A DNA stretch of 64,000 nucleotides from Gracilimonas sp965227215 (GCA_965227215.1 OZ245729.1:1736001-1800000), one strand, 5' to 3'. Shown: positions 17,630 to 27,168, counted from the stretch's first letter. A program made the numbers and translations. Notes: a model not told the origin generated them from the letters alone.

Positions 17630-20227
17630 ATGAAAGCTCTTTTTACTGCTCTTTTCTCTTTGCTATTCGGGATGATGACTCATGCTCAGGTGTTAAATCC
17701 TGAGCCCGTCACGCTCGATTACTACCTGCCCGATGGCGTTACCTATAATTCTGAAATTCCTACTCCCAAAGATATTCTGGGAGCTGAACTGGGCGAGTGG
17801 CATGTGCGCCACGACCAGCTGGTTGAGTATATGTATGCCGTTGCTGAAGCTTCCAATCGGGTGACCATTACTGAATATGCCCGAACCTACGGCAACCGTC
17901 CGTTGTTGATGCTTACCATCACATCACCCCAAAACCAGCGAAATATTGACCAAATTAAAGAAGAGCATTTAAAGCTGACCGATGCTTCTGCCTCTGAGGA
18001 TCTGAATATTGCTGAAATGCCGGTTGTGGTAACCATGAGCTACAGCGTGCACGGAAACGAGCCGAGTGGATCTAATGCTTCTTTAGCTGTTGTATATCAT
18101 CTGGCTGCCGCCCAGGGTTCTGAAATTAATGAGATGCTTGACAATACGGTGATTTTGATTGACCCCAGCATCAACCCGGACGGCTTAAGCCGTTTTGCAC
18201 ATTGGGCAAACATGCACAAAAGCAAAAATGTGCTGGTTACCGATCCTCAAAGCCGCGAGTTTGATGAAAACTGGCCGGGCGGACGAACCAATCACTATTG
18301 GTTTGACCTGAACCGTGACTGGCTGTTGATGCAACACCCGGAAAGCAAAGGTCGTGTGGCCAAGTTTCACGAATGGGTTCCACAAATTCTGACCGATCAC
18401 CATGAGATGGGAACCAATGCAACCTACTTTTTCCAACCGGGTATTCCTTCGCGTACGCACCCTATCACCCCGCAGCGAAATCAGGATTTAACCGGAGCGA
18501 TAGCTGAATATCATGCCGATGCACTGGATGAAATTCAGTCGCTCTATTATTCCAAAGAAAGCTTTGATGACTTTTATTATGGGAAAGGCTCTACGTATCC
18601 TGATGTAAATGGCTCGATTGGAATTCTGTTTGAGCAAGCCAGTTCTCGCGGACATGCACAGGAAAGCATTCATGGAGTTCTTGAGTTTCCATTTACCATA
18701 CGCAACCAGTTTACCACATCCCTTTCTACGTTGGAAGCGGCTCAAAGCCTGAGAGAAGAACTGCTGGCCAACACCCGTGAGTTTTATCAGGAAGCAGCTG
18801 AAGAAGCGGACGATGCTTCCATCAGGGCATACGTCTTTGGAGAGGAAGCTGACCAAGGCCGAACCAAACACCTGGCTGAGATGCTGAAACGAAATCAGGT
18901 GGAAGTGTACGAACTTGCTCGTGATTACAATGATTTCAAAGCCGGAAAAGCATATGTGGTACCAACCAATCAAAAACAGTATAAGCTGGTAACTGCACTG
19001 TTTGAGCGACGAACCGAATTTACCGACAGTCTTTTTTATGATGTTTCGTCATGGACAATGCCTTACGCCTTCAACCTTCCATTTGCAGAGCTGAACCGCG
19101 GATTTAACAAGAATATGCTGGGCGATGCATTTACGCTTGACGACCTGAAACTGACCGGCGAACTAAACGGTGGCAAAGCCAACTATGCCTATGCTTTTGA
19201 GTGGGATGAATATTATGCCCCGCGAGCCCTGCACCGCCTGCTGGCTAACGGAGTGAGAGCCAAGGTAGCTTCCCGCACCTTCAAGTCCGTCACTGAAAAC
19301 GGAGCCAAGGACTTTGATTACGGAACCATTTTAGTTCCCATGGGAATTCAGGATAATCCTGAAAAAGTGCACGAGCTTATTCAAACCATCACAAAAGAAG
19401 ATGGTATTACCGTATACAACCTTACATCAGGATTGACCCCTGCCGGTATGGACCTTGGAAGCAATAACTTTGAGAACCTCGAGGCTCCTAAAGTCGCTAT
19501 TATTGGCGGTTCAGGAACCAGCTCGTATGAAGTTGGAGAAGTTTGGCACCTGTTCGATCAGCGATACCACATGCCGATCACCATACTTGAATATGATGAG
19601 CTGGCCAGAACCGACCTTGATCGATATAATGTGATAATTTCCAGCGGCTATGGTATGAACGACCCAGCAGCAGAGAATCTGAAAGAGTGGGTTCGGGAAG
19701 GCGGAACGTTAATCGCCTACCGAAATGCACTTCAATGGGCAGAGTCTCAGGGCTTCGCCAACATCGAGTTTATTGATGATGAGGACGAGGAAGATGAGAA
19801 TGGAGACGAGGAAGAAGAGGTTGAAGTAAGACCGTACGTAAAAGAAGGACCGGATTCCGGAGCCGAATACATCGGTGGCTCTATCTTCAATGCCAAACTT
19901 GACCTGACTCATCCCCTCGGTTATGGATATAATGATGACGAAATCACCGTTTTCCGAAGCACAACCACTTTTATGAAGAAAGGAGAGAATCCGTATTCTA
20001 CTCCGCTTTACTATACCGATAATCCATTAGCGAGTGGTTACAGCAATGACGAAAACATTGAAAATGCCAAAGGCTCTGCAGCTATCGTAGTGAGCCGATT
20101 AGGCGGAGGGCGTGTCATAGCCATGGCCGACAACCCTAACTTCCGTGCTTTCTGGTATGGTACCAATAAGCTGTTTGCCAATGCCGTTTTCTTCGGGCAT
20201 ACCATCAGCGGAAGCACCGCTAATTAA
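17630..20227 (+). CDS. Secreted M14-family zinc carboxypeptidase with C-terminal GATase-like domain
   Basis: An 865-residue protein with a signal peptide (to about residue 20, THAQ). The M14 zinc ligands are His141 and Glu144 (SVHGNEPSG) and a His in TDHHEMG (257-258). INPDGLSRF and FDLNRDW also match the family, and LFEQAS is near the expected catalytic Glu. The C-terminal third (AIIGGSGTSSYEVGEVWHLF, then LKEWVREGGTLIAYRNA) looks like a class I amidotransferase/ThuA fold without a nucleophile, interrupted by a very acidic stretch (about 716-735). It probably degrades peptides outside the cytoplasm. Confidence 0.9.
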   Translation: MKALFTALFSLLFGMMTHAQVLNPEPVTLDYYLPDGVTYNSEIPTPKDILGAELGEWHVRHDQLVEYMYAVAEASNRVTITEYARTYGNRPLLMLTITSPQNQRNIDQIKEEHLKLTDASASEDLNIAEMPVVVTMSYSVHGNEPSGSNASLAVVYHLAAAQGSEINEMLDNTVILIDPSINPDGLSRFAHWANMHKSKNVLVTDPQSREFDENWPGGRTNHYWFDLNRDWLLMQHPESKGRVAKFHEWVPQILTDHHEMGTNATYFFQPGIPSRTHPITPQRNQDLTGAIAEYHADALDEIQSLYYSKESFDDFYYGKGSTYPDVNGSIGILFEQASSRGHAQESIHGVLEFPFTIRNQFTTSLSTLEAAQSLREELLANTREFYQEAAEEADDASIRAYVFGEEADQGRTKHLAEMLKRNQVEVYELARDYNDFKAGKAYVVPTNQKQYKLVTALFERRTEFTDSLFYDVSSWTMPYAFNLPFAELNRGFNKNMLGDAFTLDDLKLTGELNGGKANYAYAFEWDEYYAPRALHRLLANGVRAKVASRTFKSVTENGAKDFDYGTILVPMGIQDNPEKVHELIQTITKEDGITVYNLTSGLTPAGMDLGSNNFENLEAPKVAIIGGSGTSSYEVGEVWHLFDQRYHMPITILEYDELARTDLDRYNVIISSGYGMNDPAAENLKEWVREGGTLIAYRNALQWAESQGFANIEFIDDEDEEDENGDEEEEVEVRPYVKEGPDSGAEYIGGSIFNAKLDLTHPLGYGYNDDEITVFRSTTTFMKKGENPYSTPLYYTDNPLASGYSNDENIENAKGSAAIVVSRLGGGRVIAMADNPNFRAFWYGTNKLFANAVFFGHTISGSTAN

Positions 20228-20246
20228 TATCGAATACTGAACATTC

Positions 20247-20291
20247 AACACCGAACATGGAAGTTTTTACTTCTGGGTTCGGTGTTTTTTT
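20247..20291 (+). terminator. Intrinsic terminator of the M14 gene
   Basis: AACACCGAAC pairs with GTTCGGTGTT over a 20-base loop and is followed by seven Ts. It lies 20 bases after the M14 stop. Confidence 0.85.
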
Positions 20292-20296
20292 ATGTT

Positions 20297-20803
20297 TTAA
20301 TCCCGCGGTGGAAGGCCAAATAACTTTCGCATATCGAATTCATCTTCGGGTAGCGCTTTCAGGTTGTTAATCAGCATGATAGCCCGGTCAATTTTCTTTT
20401 GGCTGCTTTTAACCTGAGATACATAGTGAATAATATACCGCTGTTTGCTGGGAGCCAGCATTTCGAACCGTCGCTCTCCTTCCTGGTCTTGCTCTAACAG
20501 AGCTTCTAATTCTTCCGGCATTTCCATCCCGTATTTACTGTGATCAAGCTCCAGAGAAACTTCAACTTCTTCTCCCTCATTCACCCCGAATTTTTTCATG
20601 CGCTTTTTGTTTACGGTGATGTACGCATCTCCACCACCTAAAGCCACCATTCCTCCGTGAAAGGCTTTCGCTCCATTAATGGAAACCATCAACCGCGTTC
20701 CTATTCCACCGACTTTATCCACAATTTCTGAAGGCACAGTGACATATGTAAGCTTCAGCTTGGGCAGGTAATCAATCTGGGATTTGAACGTAATAGGTTT
20801 CAT
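20297..20803 (-). CDS. DUF1905 / YdeI-OmdA-associated domain protein
   Basis: A 168-residue cytoplasmic protein. The N-terminal about 95 residues are DUF1905 (VPSEIVDKVGGIGTRLMVSI, GDAYITVNKKRMKKFG). The C-terminal part is the YdeI/OmpD-associated region (PEELEALLEQD...RRFEMLAPSKQRYIIHYV). This family has been linked to bacteriocin or peptide protection, but the mechanism is not known. Single gene. Confidence 0.85.
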   Translation of the reverse strand: MKPITFKSQIDYLPKLKLTYVTVPSEIVDKVGGIGTRLMVSINGAKAFHGGMVALGGGDAYITVNKKRMKKFGVNEGEEVEVSLELDHSKYGMEMPEELEALLEQDQEGERRFEMLAPSKQRYIIHYVSQVKSSQKKIDRAIMLINNLKALPEDEFDMRKLFGLPPRD

Positions 20804-20870
20804 GCGTTCTGTTTGTCTATCTTCTTCTCGGACCTGAACCGCGATGTCTTTATGAAGTATTCTTAATTAT

Positions 20871-21526
20871 TCAGATTAGCTCCGTAAAATCCTCTTTGCA
20901 ATAAGAATTAGGCCAGCGTCTCCAATTGTCAACCAACCCAGCCTTTACCGGATTTGGCAGTGTGTAATAAATTATCCGTTTGAACTCCTCTGAGTTTCGA
21001 ATTACATGATCATAACTTTCTGACTGCCAAAATGGATTACCGGTTCGATTTAGCAATTTGTTGGATTCTAAAGCAGTGTACCACTTTAATGATTTTAAGA
21101 CCTTCGTTAAAGGATACTCTTTATTGCGATTAGGAACTATGCTATCAGGTTCAGGCAATTTACAAACCATATGTATATGATTTGACATAATACAATAGGC
21201 ATATAGATCGTATTCTTTACCATCACGATAATGCATGGCTTCTTTAATTCCTCTGCCACTTTAGGATTGGATAGCCAGGTTGGGCCTAACTTATTACCAT
21301 CCAGTAATTGATCGTACTTATTGAAGATGTTTTTGTGAATTCGTTCCCGTAGCACGGACAGCCTGTCCGTGCTACGGGAACTATCCTTTGCCAAACTTAA
21401 CAATGTTCTCTGTTCTTGTCTTAGTTTTGCAATGGCCTTTTTTGGTAAAGAGCCAGCTAAACGAAATGTGATAAAATAATAAGCACCTTCTGGCTGCCAA
21501 TGGGGTAAGTTTCTTCTGTAAAACAT
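20871..21526 (-). pseudogene. Frameshifted REP-associated tyrosine transposase (RAYT, Y1 family)
   Basis: Two overlapping frames together make one IS200-like Y1/RAYT transposase. Frame 1 (21526-21237) begins MFYRRNLPHWQPEGAYYFIT, the classic N-terminus. Frame 2 (21236-20871) carries the HUH motif in SNHIHMV and the catalytic Tyr region IIYYTLPNPVKAG. They join if one base is restored near 21237-21248 (...EELKEAMHYRDGK...), so a single-base loss inactivated it. A perfect palindrome (21343-21381) is also embedded in the coding region. RAYTs mobilise REP palindromes, which are scattered nearby. Confidence 0.88.
21343..21381. repeat. Perfect 39-bp palindrome inside the RAYT gene
   Basis: GTTCCCGTAGCACGGACAG, one C, then its exact complement. 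The 19-bp arms have no mismatch. It lies in frame within RAYT codons (encoding ...SSRSTDRLSVLRERI...), so it looks like a REP-type insertion into its own transposase gene. Confidence 0.75.
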
Positions 21527-21571
21527 TTCTGCACCCAGTTTTATTTATTCTATACCCCAAATAATTAAGGG

Positions 21572-21597
21572 AGATTCCGCTTCAAGTGCGGAATGAC
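21572..21597. repeat. GTCATTCC...GGAATCT-type palindrome, second copy
   Basis: ATTCCGC pairs with GCGGAAT. On the minus strand the ends read GTCATTCC and GGAATCT, as at 2490-2536. It lies between the RAYT and the NTF2-like gene. Confidence 0.45.
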
Positions 21598-21606
21598 GAG
21601 TATTAG

Positions 21607-22077
21607 TTATTTTCTATAATTTGCCGATCTGAAATTTCCTTCCTCATCAATGATATTTGTCTCTGCGCCGGGTACGATATCGGTATTGTGTGCGGACACG
21701 CATATCCAATACCTATCTCTTTTCTGTACCACAAAGGTGAATATATTTTGACGTAATGTGGGTGCTTTCACATTTCCCTTTGGTGATTGATCTTTGAGCC
21801 GCATCCTTGCATGTACCACGGCAATGTCATCTGAAAAATATTTTACTTTGGTTTTTCTGAGCACCAAATCCGAGTTCCCGAATATCTTTTCGAAACCATA
21901 AGCATGTGCTTCTCTGATATCTTCCCGGTTATGCCACCAGAGTCCTACTACATTTACAAACTCGGCGTCTTCAGCAAACAATGAAGCCAGCATGTCTGCA
22001 TCCCGCTGCATCCAGGCTTCTGTAAAAAGAACCGGGATTTGTTCCGGCTCTGTGGCTTTTTTGGAACGATCTGACAT
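21607..22077 (-). CDS. SnoaL/SgcJ-like NTF2-fold protein
   Basis: A 156-residue cytoplasmic protein of the NTF2-like superfamily, closest to SgcJ/EcaC: EAWMQRDADMLASLFAEDAE at the start, a central NREDIREAHAYGF and a last strand RDRYWICVSAHNTDI. Members are small-molecule binding or enzymatic cones; SgcJ-type proteins are widespread with unknown substrates. Nothing in the neighbourhood suggests a pathway. Confidence 0.82.
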   Translation of the reverse strand: MSDRSKKATEPEQIPVLFTEAWMQRDADMLASLFAEDAEFVNVVGLWWHNREDIREAHAYGFEKIFGNSDLVLRKTKVKYFSDDIAVVHARMRLKDQSPKGNVKAPTLRQNIFTFVVQKRDRYWICVSAHNTDIVPGAETNIIDEEGNFRSANYRK

Positions 22078-22143
22078 AAGTTCGAATGTATTAATTATCC
22101 TGTGCTTAACCCGGAGGTCACCGTCAAGTTTACCTACACATTT

Positions 22144-22169
22144 CGTTACGGCGCAGAGCGTCCGTAGCG
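22144..22169. repeat. REP-like palindrome (CGCAGAGCG head)
   Basis: TACGGCGC, AGA, GCGTCCGTA: a hairpin with the loop region CGCAGAGCG that also occurs at 24859-24867, 35885-35893 and, reversed, at 36032-36040. The arms differ between copies but stay complementary. Confidence 0.55.
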
Positions 22170-22236
22170 AGTTTAAGAGCCGGAATTTCTTCCGGCTCTG
22201 TGACTTTCTTGCAGGCTGTAATAGCGTAATGGGCTG

Positions 22237-23436
22237 TTACTTCACCTTCACTCCGTTGATAATCACCCCGGTTACATTGGTTATGTATTCCAGCGGATCG
22301 CCATTAAACATAGCAACATCAGCATCTTTACCGGCTTCAAGCGAACCCACCCGATCGTCAATATCCAGCAGTTCAGCGGCATCGATGGTCAGCACCTTGA
22401 GTGCATTTTCCATACCCAGCCCATTGGCTGCAGCTATACCTGCTTCATAAGAAACTACGCGGGTTTTGGGCACATATCCTTCATACCCACTTTGAAAAGC
22501 AATGGGAATTCCGGCTTTGTACAATTGTGCCGCTGTTTCAAAAGTTGCGTTTTTGCTATCACCGTAAGTTCGGATCATGGTTGGATGAACGATTATAGGG
22601 TGACCCGCCTCTTTCAATTCATCTATGATCAGGTAAGCCTCGGCCACACCGTCCAGCACCATCGGGAAACCGAACTCTTTCTGTAACCGAACCGCCGTCA
22701 TGATGTCGTTGGCTTTATGAACCGTTACCAGGGCGGTTAGTTTTCCTTCCAGCAGATCAGCCAGCGCTTCCATGCCTAAATCCATGGTTTGCTCGTCATC
22801 ACCTTTTCGCTTTTCCAGGTAATCCTGCGCTTTGATGAATTCCTGCCGAAGCATCGCCACACCTTTGGAACGGGTACCGGGTTTACTGATTTCACGACTC
22901 ATATTATTGCCCAGCGTGAATGCCAGCATCTTGGCCGGAACAATCGTCGATTCTTCAACCGTCTCACCTGCTGTCTTCACGATCATCGTTTGGCCGCTTA
23001 TTAAAGCGCCGGGTCCGTGCCCGGTGTGAACCGTGGTAATGCCATGATCCCGCAGATGGCCCACCAATGCTTCACGAGCGTTGTACGCATCAATAGCTCT
23101 GAGCTCGGGTTGAATAGCGCTGGATGTTTCCAGCTGATCCTGATCATGATCCTGATTGAGGTGCCCGGCTAAACCTACTACAGAGTGCGCATCAATTAAG
23201 CCCGGCGTTACCACTTTGGCTTCGTGCACTTCATAATCAGATGGAATATTTATGCTTGATGCAGAACCCACCCGCTCAATTTTTCCATCTTTAATAAGTA
23301 CTACCCCATTGGTGATAGGATCGCCGGCCATGGTATACACCGTTTCGCCTTTAACAGCTATCTGTGCTTCAGCGGTGTTAAAGCTGAATACTAAAAGAAG
23401 TATCGGTATCAATAATAATTTTCTGAATACTCTCAT
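22237..23436 (-). CDS. Exported amidohydrolase-like protein lacking metal ligands
   Basis: A 399-residue protein with a signal peptide (to about residue 24, AEA). It has the fold and end motifs of the imidazolonepropionase-like amidohydrolases (TPGLIDAHSVVG; VGSLEAGKDADVAMFNGDPL). The HxH motif is degraded to HSV and the catalytic Asp region reads AFQSGYEG instead of LHTDDG. It is therefore probably catalytically dead or strongly altered. It overlaps the upstream, intact paralogue by four bases, so the two may form a hetero-oligomer. Confidence 0.87.
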   Translation of the reverse strand: MRVFRKLLLIPILLLVFSFNTAEAQIAVKGETVYTMAGDPITNGVVLIKDGKIERVGSASSINIPSDYEVHEAKVVTPGLIDAHSVVGLAGHLNQDHDQDQLETSSAIQPELRAIDAYNAREALVGHLRDHGITTVHTGHGPGALISGQTMIVKTAGETVEESTIVPAKMLAFTLGNNMSREISKPGTRSKGVAMLRQEFIKAQDYLEKRKGDDEQTMDLGMEALADLLEGKLTALVTVHKANDIMTAVRLQKEFGFPMVLDGVAEAYLIIDELKEAGHPIIVHPTMIRTYGDSKNATFETAAQLYKAGIPIAFQSGYEGYVPKTRVVSYEAGIAAANGLGMENALKVLTIDAAELLDIDDRVGSLEAGKDADVAMFNGDPLEYITNVTGVIINGVKVK

Positions 23437-24743
23437 TGTGAGCCTCCCATTTCATGATGCGTGTGAATTTCGCCACGGAAGATTTCATATCCACCGGTTG
23501 CATATTTTCGATCTTCTTCATTGGATCGGTCCCAGACTTTGGAACCTTCAATCCAGGTCTGTTCTACATGCGTGTACACACTGAACGGATCTCCCGAGAG
23601 GATGATAAAATCCGCATCTTTGCCTTTTTCGAGTGTACCGGTGCGATCGTCAATATCCATCATAATGGCGTTGGCAATCGTCACAGATTCGAGAGCAGCT
23701 TTGCGGCTCATACCTTCGCGTACGGCCAATGCGGCTGATCTCAGAAATAAGCGGGAGTCGGTAATACCATCATCGGTGTGAAGGCCGACCAAAACCCCGG
23801 CATCTTCAAGATACTTCCCGTTGGCATTCTTAATTTCGGAGGCCTCCAGTTTTCCGCCAAAAGAATCCAGCGTGATGATGGAAGCGGGAACTCCGGCTTC
23901 AGCAATTTCTTCTGCTACTTTCCAGGCTTCACTCACATGCTGAAGCACCAGGTCATAGCCAAATTCCTCCGACAATCGTATAGCCGTTAAAATATCATCA
24001 TGTCGGTGTGTATGGTTGTGAACCGTTCGCTTACCTTCCAGCACCTCCAGCAGGGTTTCCATGCCGATATCACGGGGAGGCATCTTGCTTTCATCCCCAT
24101 CGGCCGCTTCTATTTTGGCCTGATATTCCTGAGCCTTCACAAATAACGCCCTGACCATGGCTGCAGACTTAGCCCGGGTTCCGGGAAACCCGTTCCCACC
24201 TAATGGGTTGGTTCCGTTGGCCATTTTCAATCCGCCATAAATGGTTTTGTCCTCATCCAGGTAAATCAGCATATCCTCGATGGTGTTGGCTTCACGAAGT
24301 TTCAGGTACACGGTTTGACCGCTCATCAGGTGACCGGAACCCGGCATAATGTTTACGGAAGTGATACCGCCGGCTCGTGCTTTTCGAAAGGTATCGCTGC
24401 GTGGGTCTATCGCATCCATAATGCGGACATCGGGATGAAGGGCTGACGATCGGTCGCCCCCATCTCCTTCCCCTATGTGAGAGTGAGTGTCAACCAATCC
24501 CGGCATAATGATTTTACCGGACATATCGTGGACATCAGCTCCGCGGGGAATGCGGGTGTTTGGGCCACCAACGGCCGTTATTTTTCCATTTTCAACAACA
24601 AGTACTCCGTTATTTATCGGCTCGCCGGAGATGGGTATGATTTGAGCTCCTTTAAATGCCTGGGGTGTGGATTGAGAATATCCATTTACCCCAAACAGAA
24701 GAGCACAAACCAAAGCGAGCAAAAGGCTTTGGACAGGCTTCAT
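23433..24743 (-). CDS. Exported amidohydrolase (imidazolonepropionase-like)
   Basis: A 436-residue metal-dependent hydrolase. The ATG at 24743 (MKPVQSLLLALVCALLFG) is preferred to an upstream ATG at 24779 because it starts a clean signal peptide. The active site is intact: DTHSHIG (HxH), metal-binding His in the HNHTHRHDD and LQHVSEA segments, and the catalytic Asp in LHTDDGITD. The end motif GTLEKGKDADFIILSGDP is typical. Secreted members often cleave dipeptides or N-acylated amino acids, but the substrate is unknown. Operon with the degenerate paralogue downstream. Confidence 0.9.
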   Translation of the reverse strand: MKPVQSLLLALVCALLFGVNGYSQSTPQAFKGAQIIPISGEPINNGVLVVENGKITAVGGPNTRIPRGADVHDMSGKIIMPGLVDTHSHIGEGDGGDRSSALHPDVRIMDAIDPRSDTFRKARAGGITSVNIMPGSGHLMSGQTVYLKLREANTIEDMLIYLDEDKTIYGGLKMANGTNPLGGNGFPGTRAKSAAMVRALFVKAQEYQAKIEAADGDESKMPPRDIGMETLLEVLEGKRTVHNHTHRHDDILTAIRLSEEFGYDLVLQHVSEAWKVAEEIAEAGVPASIITLDSFGGKLEASEIKNANGKYLEDAGVLVGLHTDDGITDSRLFLRSAALAVREGMSRKAALESVTIANAIMMDIDDRTGTLEKGKDADFIILSGDPFSVYTHVEQTWIEGSKVWDRSNEEDRKYATGGYEIFRGEIHTHHEMGGSQ

Positions 24744-24850
24744 AGTAGAAAAGTAGTTAGTTAGAATTAATGGGCTCAATTTATAAAAAAACGGACGGGA
24801 GAAAAGCCGGTGTTCGTAAAAAGAAATGAATAAGTATGAATACCTTATTC

Positions 24851-24875
24851 CGCTCCGACGCAGAGCGTCGGAGCG
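24851..24875. repeat. REP-like palindrome (CGCAGAGCG head)
   Basis: A perfect 11-bp stem, CGCTCCGACGC / GCGTCGGAGCG, with loop AGA. Located in the gap between two amidohydrolase genes. Confidence 0.65.
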
Positions 24876-24897
24876 AGGTAAATAAATATTCGGAATT

Positions 24898-24960
24898 AAC
24901 TTTTCCAGAGTTAAACCAGATATAAATTTAACTCGCAGGCCTAATAACTCTGGAAAAGTT
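24898..24960. repeat. 16-bp inverted repeat with nested hairpin
   Basis: AACTTTTCCAGAGTTA (24898-24913) and its exact complement (24945-24960). Between them TTTAACTC also pairs with the GAGTTAAA at the end of the left arm, giving two mutually exclusive foldings. MITE-like or a transcript-end element following the 24972-26333 gene; no T-run. Confidence 0.55.
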
Positions 24961-24971
24961 GAGTTTCTAAA

Positions 24972-26333
24972 TTAATCCGCGTAATACTCTTCAATCTCAG
25001 CCAGCTTTTTATCAATCATCTCCCGGGAATACCATTTTCCCTGAACCATTACGCCGGAGTGATCCTGAATAGCTGATAAGTCTTCCAATGGATTATCATT
25101 CAACAGCACTAAATCAGCACGATGGCCTTTGGCGATCACACCAAAGTCATCCCAATCCGCAAAATATTCTCCCACATTCTTGGTTCCTGTCTCAATGATT
25201 TCGTAATTGCTCATATTGGCTTCCTGCATTAGCGGGAGCTCGCGATGGATGGAAAAGCCCGGCACGCTGAACATTTGCGGTGCGTCTGTTCCCATCAGAA
25301 TTTTTACCCCTGATTTATTCATTTCTTCCAACAACTTTCTGCGCAGTTCAGCCTGTGCCTCCGGGTTTCCGGTCGAATAGCTGCTGCCCGGGTTCTCCGC
25401 AAAATTGAAATAGTTCTGTTTTACGGCTTTTGGAATGTATTTCAGCTCATCGTACTGCTTCATCGCTTCGTAATCTGCCGCACCGATAATGGTTTCCCAA
25501 AGCGCTTGGGTTGGCACAATCCACACGCCGGCATCTTTTGTTTTTTGGATGATCTCTGCCATTTTCTGATTCCTTTCCTGTTCCTCAAAAGCATTCAGAT
25601 ACGCTACATATCCATCAATATGATCCATCGTAAGCTGACCCATTTCGATGGCGTGAACAATACCCACATTTTGTGGTACATGTCCGCCAAAGTGAATCCC
25701 GATTTCATTCGCTGTTTCCGCCATGGCATCGTATTCGGCTCGGGTTAGTCCGGGGTGAACCTTCAACAAATCCCACCCCTCTTCTTTTTGCTGCTTTACT
25801 CTTTCTTTCGCCTGAGCCGGGGATGAAACGGTATTGCCGTTAAAACTCGGGCCGGCCAAATAGAGATTCGGGCCTATCAATTCACCGTTATTTACCTTGT
25901 CTTTCAGCTTAAGCTGATTGGGATAGCCAAGCATCCCGCGCACCGTGGTTATCCCGGCAGAGACATACAAGAACAGCGTATGCTCCACATATTCATCATT
26001 AAAATAAGCCGGAGCCGTTGGCCCGGGATCGGTTGGCGGAACATGACCGTGCATTTCAGCCAGGCCGGGCATCAGGAATTTTCCTTCGGATTCAATTACA
26101 TGAGCATCACTTGGAATTTCCACTTCACTAGCTGGACCTACCTCAACAATTCGATCTTCTTCGGTAATAACGGTATAGTTTTCCCACACTCCTTCCGATT
26201 CCATAGAAATCACATGCACATTGGTAAAGGCATATTGAGCATGATGGGATTGAGGGCTAACCGCGGGATCGGAATCAAAATTGGTGGCAAAAAGAAATAC
26301 AGGCAGACACAGAAGAGGTAGTATTTTTTTCAT
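24972..26333 (-). CDS. Exported amidohydrolase
   Basis: A 453-residue protein with a signal peptide (MKKILPLLCLPVFLFA). Metal ligands are visible as EMHGHVPP (HxH), FGGHVPQ and MDHIDG histidines, and the catalytic Asp in MGTDAPQ. The end motif KGHRADLVLLNDNPLEDLSA is typical. Third amidohydrolase in a row, but separated from the other two by repeats, so probably its own transcript. Substrate unknown. Confidence 0.9.
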   Translation of the reverse strand: MKKILPLLCLPVFLFATNFDSDPAVSPQSHHAQYAFTNVHVISMESEGVWENYTVITEEDRIVEVGPASEVEIPSDAHVIESEGKFLMPGLAEMHGHVPPTDPGPTAPAYFNDEYVEHTLFLYVSAGITTVRGMLGYPNQLKLKDKVNNGELIGPNLYLAGPSFNGNTVSSPAQAKERVKQQKEEGWDLLKVHPGLTRAEYDAMAETANEIGIHFGGHVPQNVGIVHAIEMGQLTMDHIDGYVAYLNAFEEQERNQKMAEIIQKTKDAGVWIVPTQALWETIIGAADYEAMKQYDELKYIPKAVKQNYFNFAENPGSSYSTGNPEAQAELRRKLLEEMNKSGVKILMGTDAPQMFSVPGFSIHRELPLMQEANMSNYEIIETGTKNVGEYFADWDDFGVIAKGHRADLVLLNDNPLEDLSAIQDHSGVMVQGKWYSREMIDKKLAEIEEYYAD

Positions 26334-26421
26334 AATCTGTACAATAGGTTGAGGAATATCTCAATTAAACAGATTAACCGGAGATAAACCAGAGTACAAC
26401 GCCCGGGTTATATTTTTTTAC

Positions 26422-27168
26422 TTAGGCGGTAACGCCCCGAAAGCCATCCTTAACGGTTTGCCAAAAGGTTCCTTTCTCTTCCTTGATATCTTCCGGCTTC
26501 AGAATCTCCAGCTTCAATGCTCCCCGGTAAAAGAAATACATACTGATAGCCATCACGGTATGAGCAACATCCAGGTGATTGAACCATTTATGTATCCCTA
26601 TTTCACTTGTGTAGAAGAATGCAGCCAGCGTAGCAAAAATCACCGTAAGAAAAAAGATTCGACTGCCGGCATTGCGGGTACGCCAGTATACCAGAAAGTG
26701 AAGTGGTAGCACTACCAGTCCCAATCCATAGGCTGAGTGAACCTGAATGAAGAAAAAGTTTAATGTCGTAAAGGTTATAACCGCAAATGTAAGCAACTCC
26801 ACCACGTTTGCGACTTCCAGAAACTTCCCGAATTTATCATTAATTACGGGCTGGGCATGCATAATGGATGCCCGCTCAATCGCCATCACCGCCAGCATAC
26901 TAATCAGCCAGCCCGGCAGCTTCCATGACAAACCTACCGCATATTGAAAGGCATGCCCCAGTATTCCACCCAGAAAAGTGGCAATAGCCATAATCAGGAA
27001 GTACCATCGAATATACTGATGAACTTTACCTTCCTTATTCAGTTTTGCCAGCTTGATAAATGCATATACACAAACGGAAGTAATCCAAAGATCGGTGAAA
27101 GTCACCATTGGCTCCATAATGGTGATATCAAATAGTTCAATCGATGGCTGTCCTGAGTCTGACCGCAT
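26422..27168 (-). CDS. Seven-helix membrane protein of unknown function (DUF6962-like)
   Basis: A 248-residue membrane protein with about seven helices. Conserved-looking polar residues lie in or near membranes: GGILGHAFQY, IQVHSAYG and IHKWFNHLDVAHTVMAISMYFFYRGAL. The His/Asp pattern recalls CREST-superfamily hydrolases (alkaline ceramidase, PAQR), but I cannot confirm homology. I recall similar proteins as DUF6962. Stand-alone gene upstream of the amidohydrolases. Confidence 0.7.
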   Translation of the reverse strand: MRSDSGQPSIELFDITIMEPMVTFTDLWITSVCVYAFIKLAKLNKEGKVHQYIRWYFLIMAIATFLGGILGHAFQYAVGLSWKLPGWLISMLAVMAIERASIMHAQPVINDKFGKFLEVANVVELLTFAVITFTTLNFFFIQVHSAYGLGLVVLPLHFLVYWRTRNAGSRIFFLTVIFATLAAFFYTSEIGIHKWFNHLDVAHTVMAISMYFFYRGALKLEILKPEDIKEEKGTFWQTVKDGFRGVTA

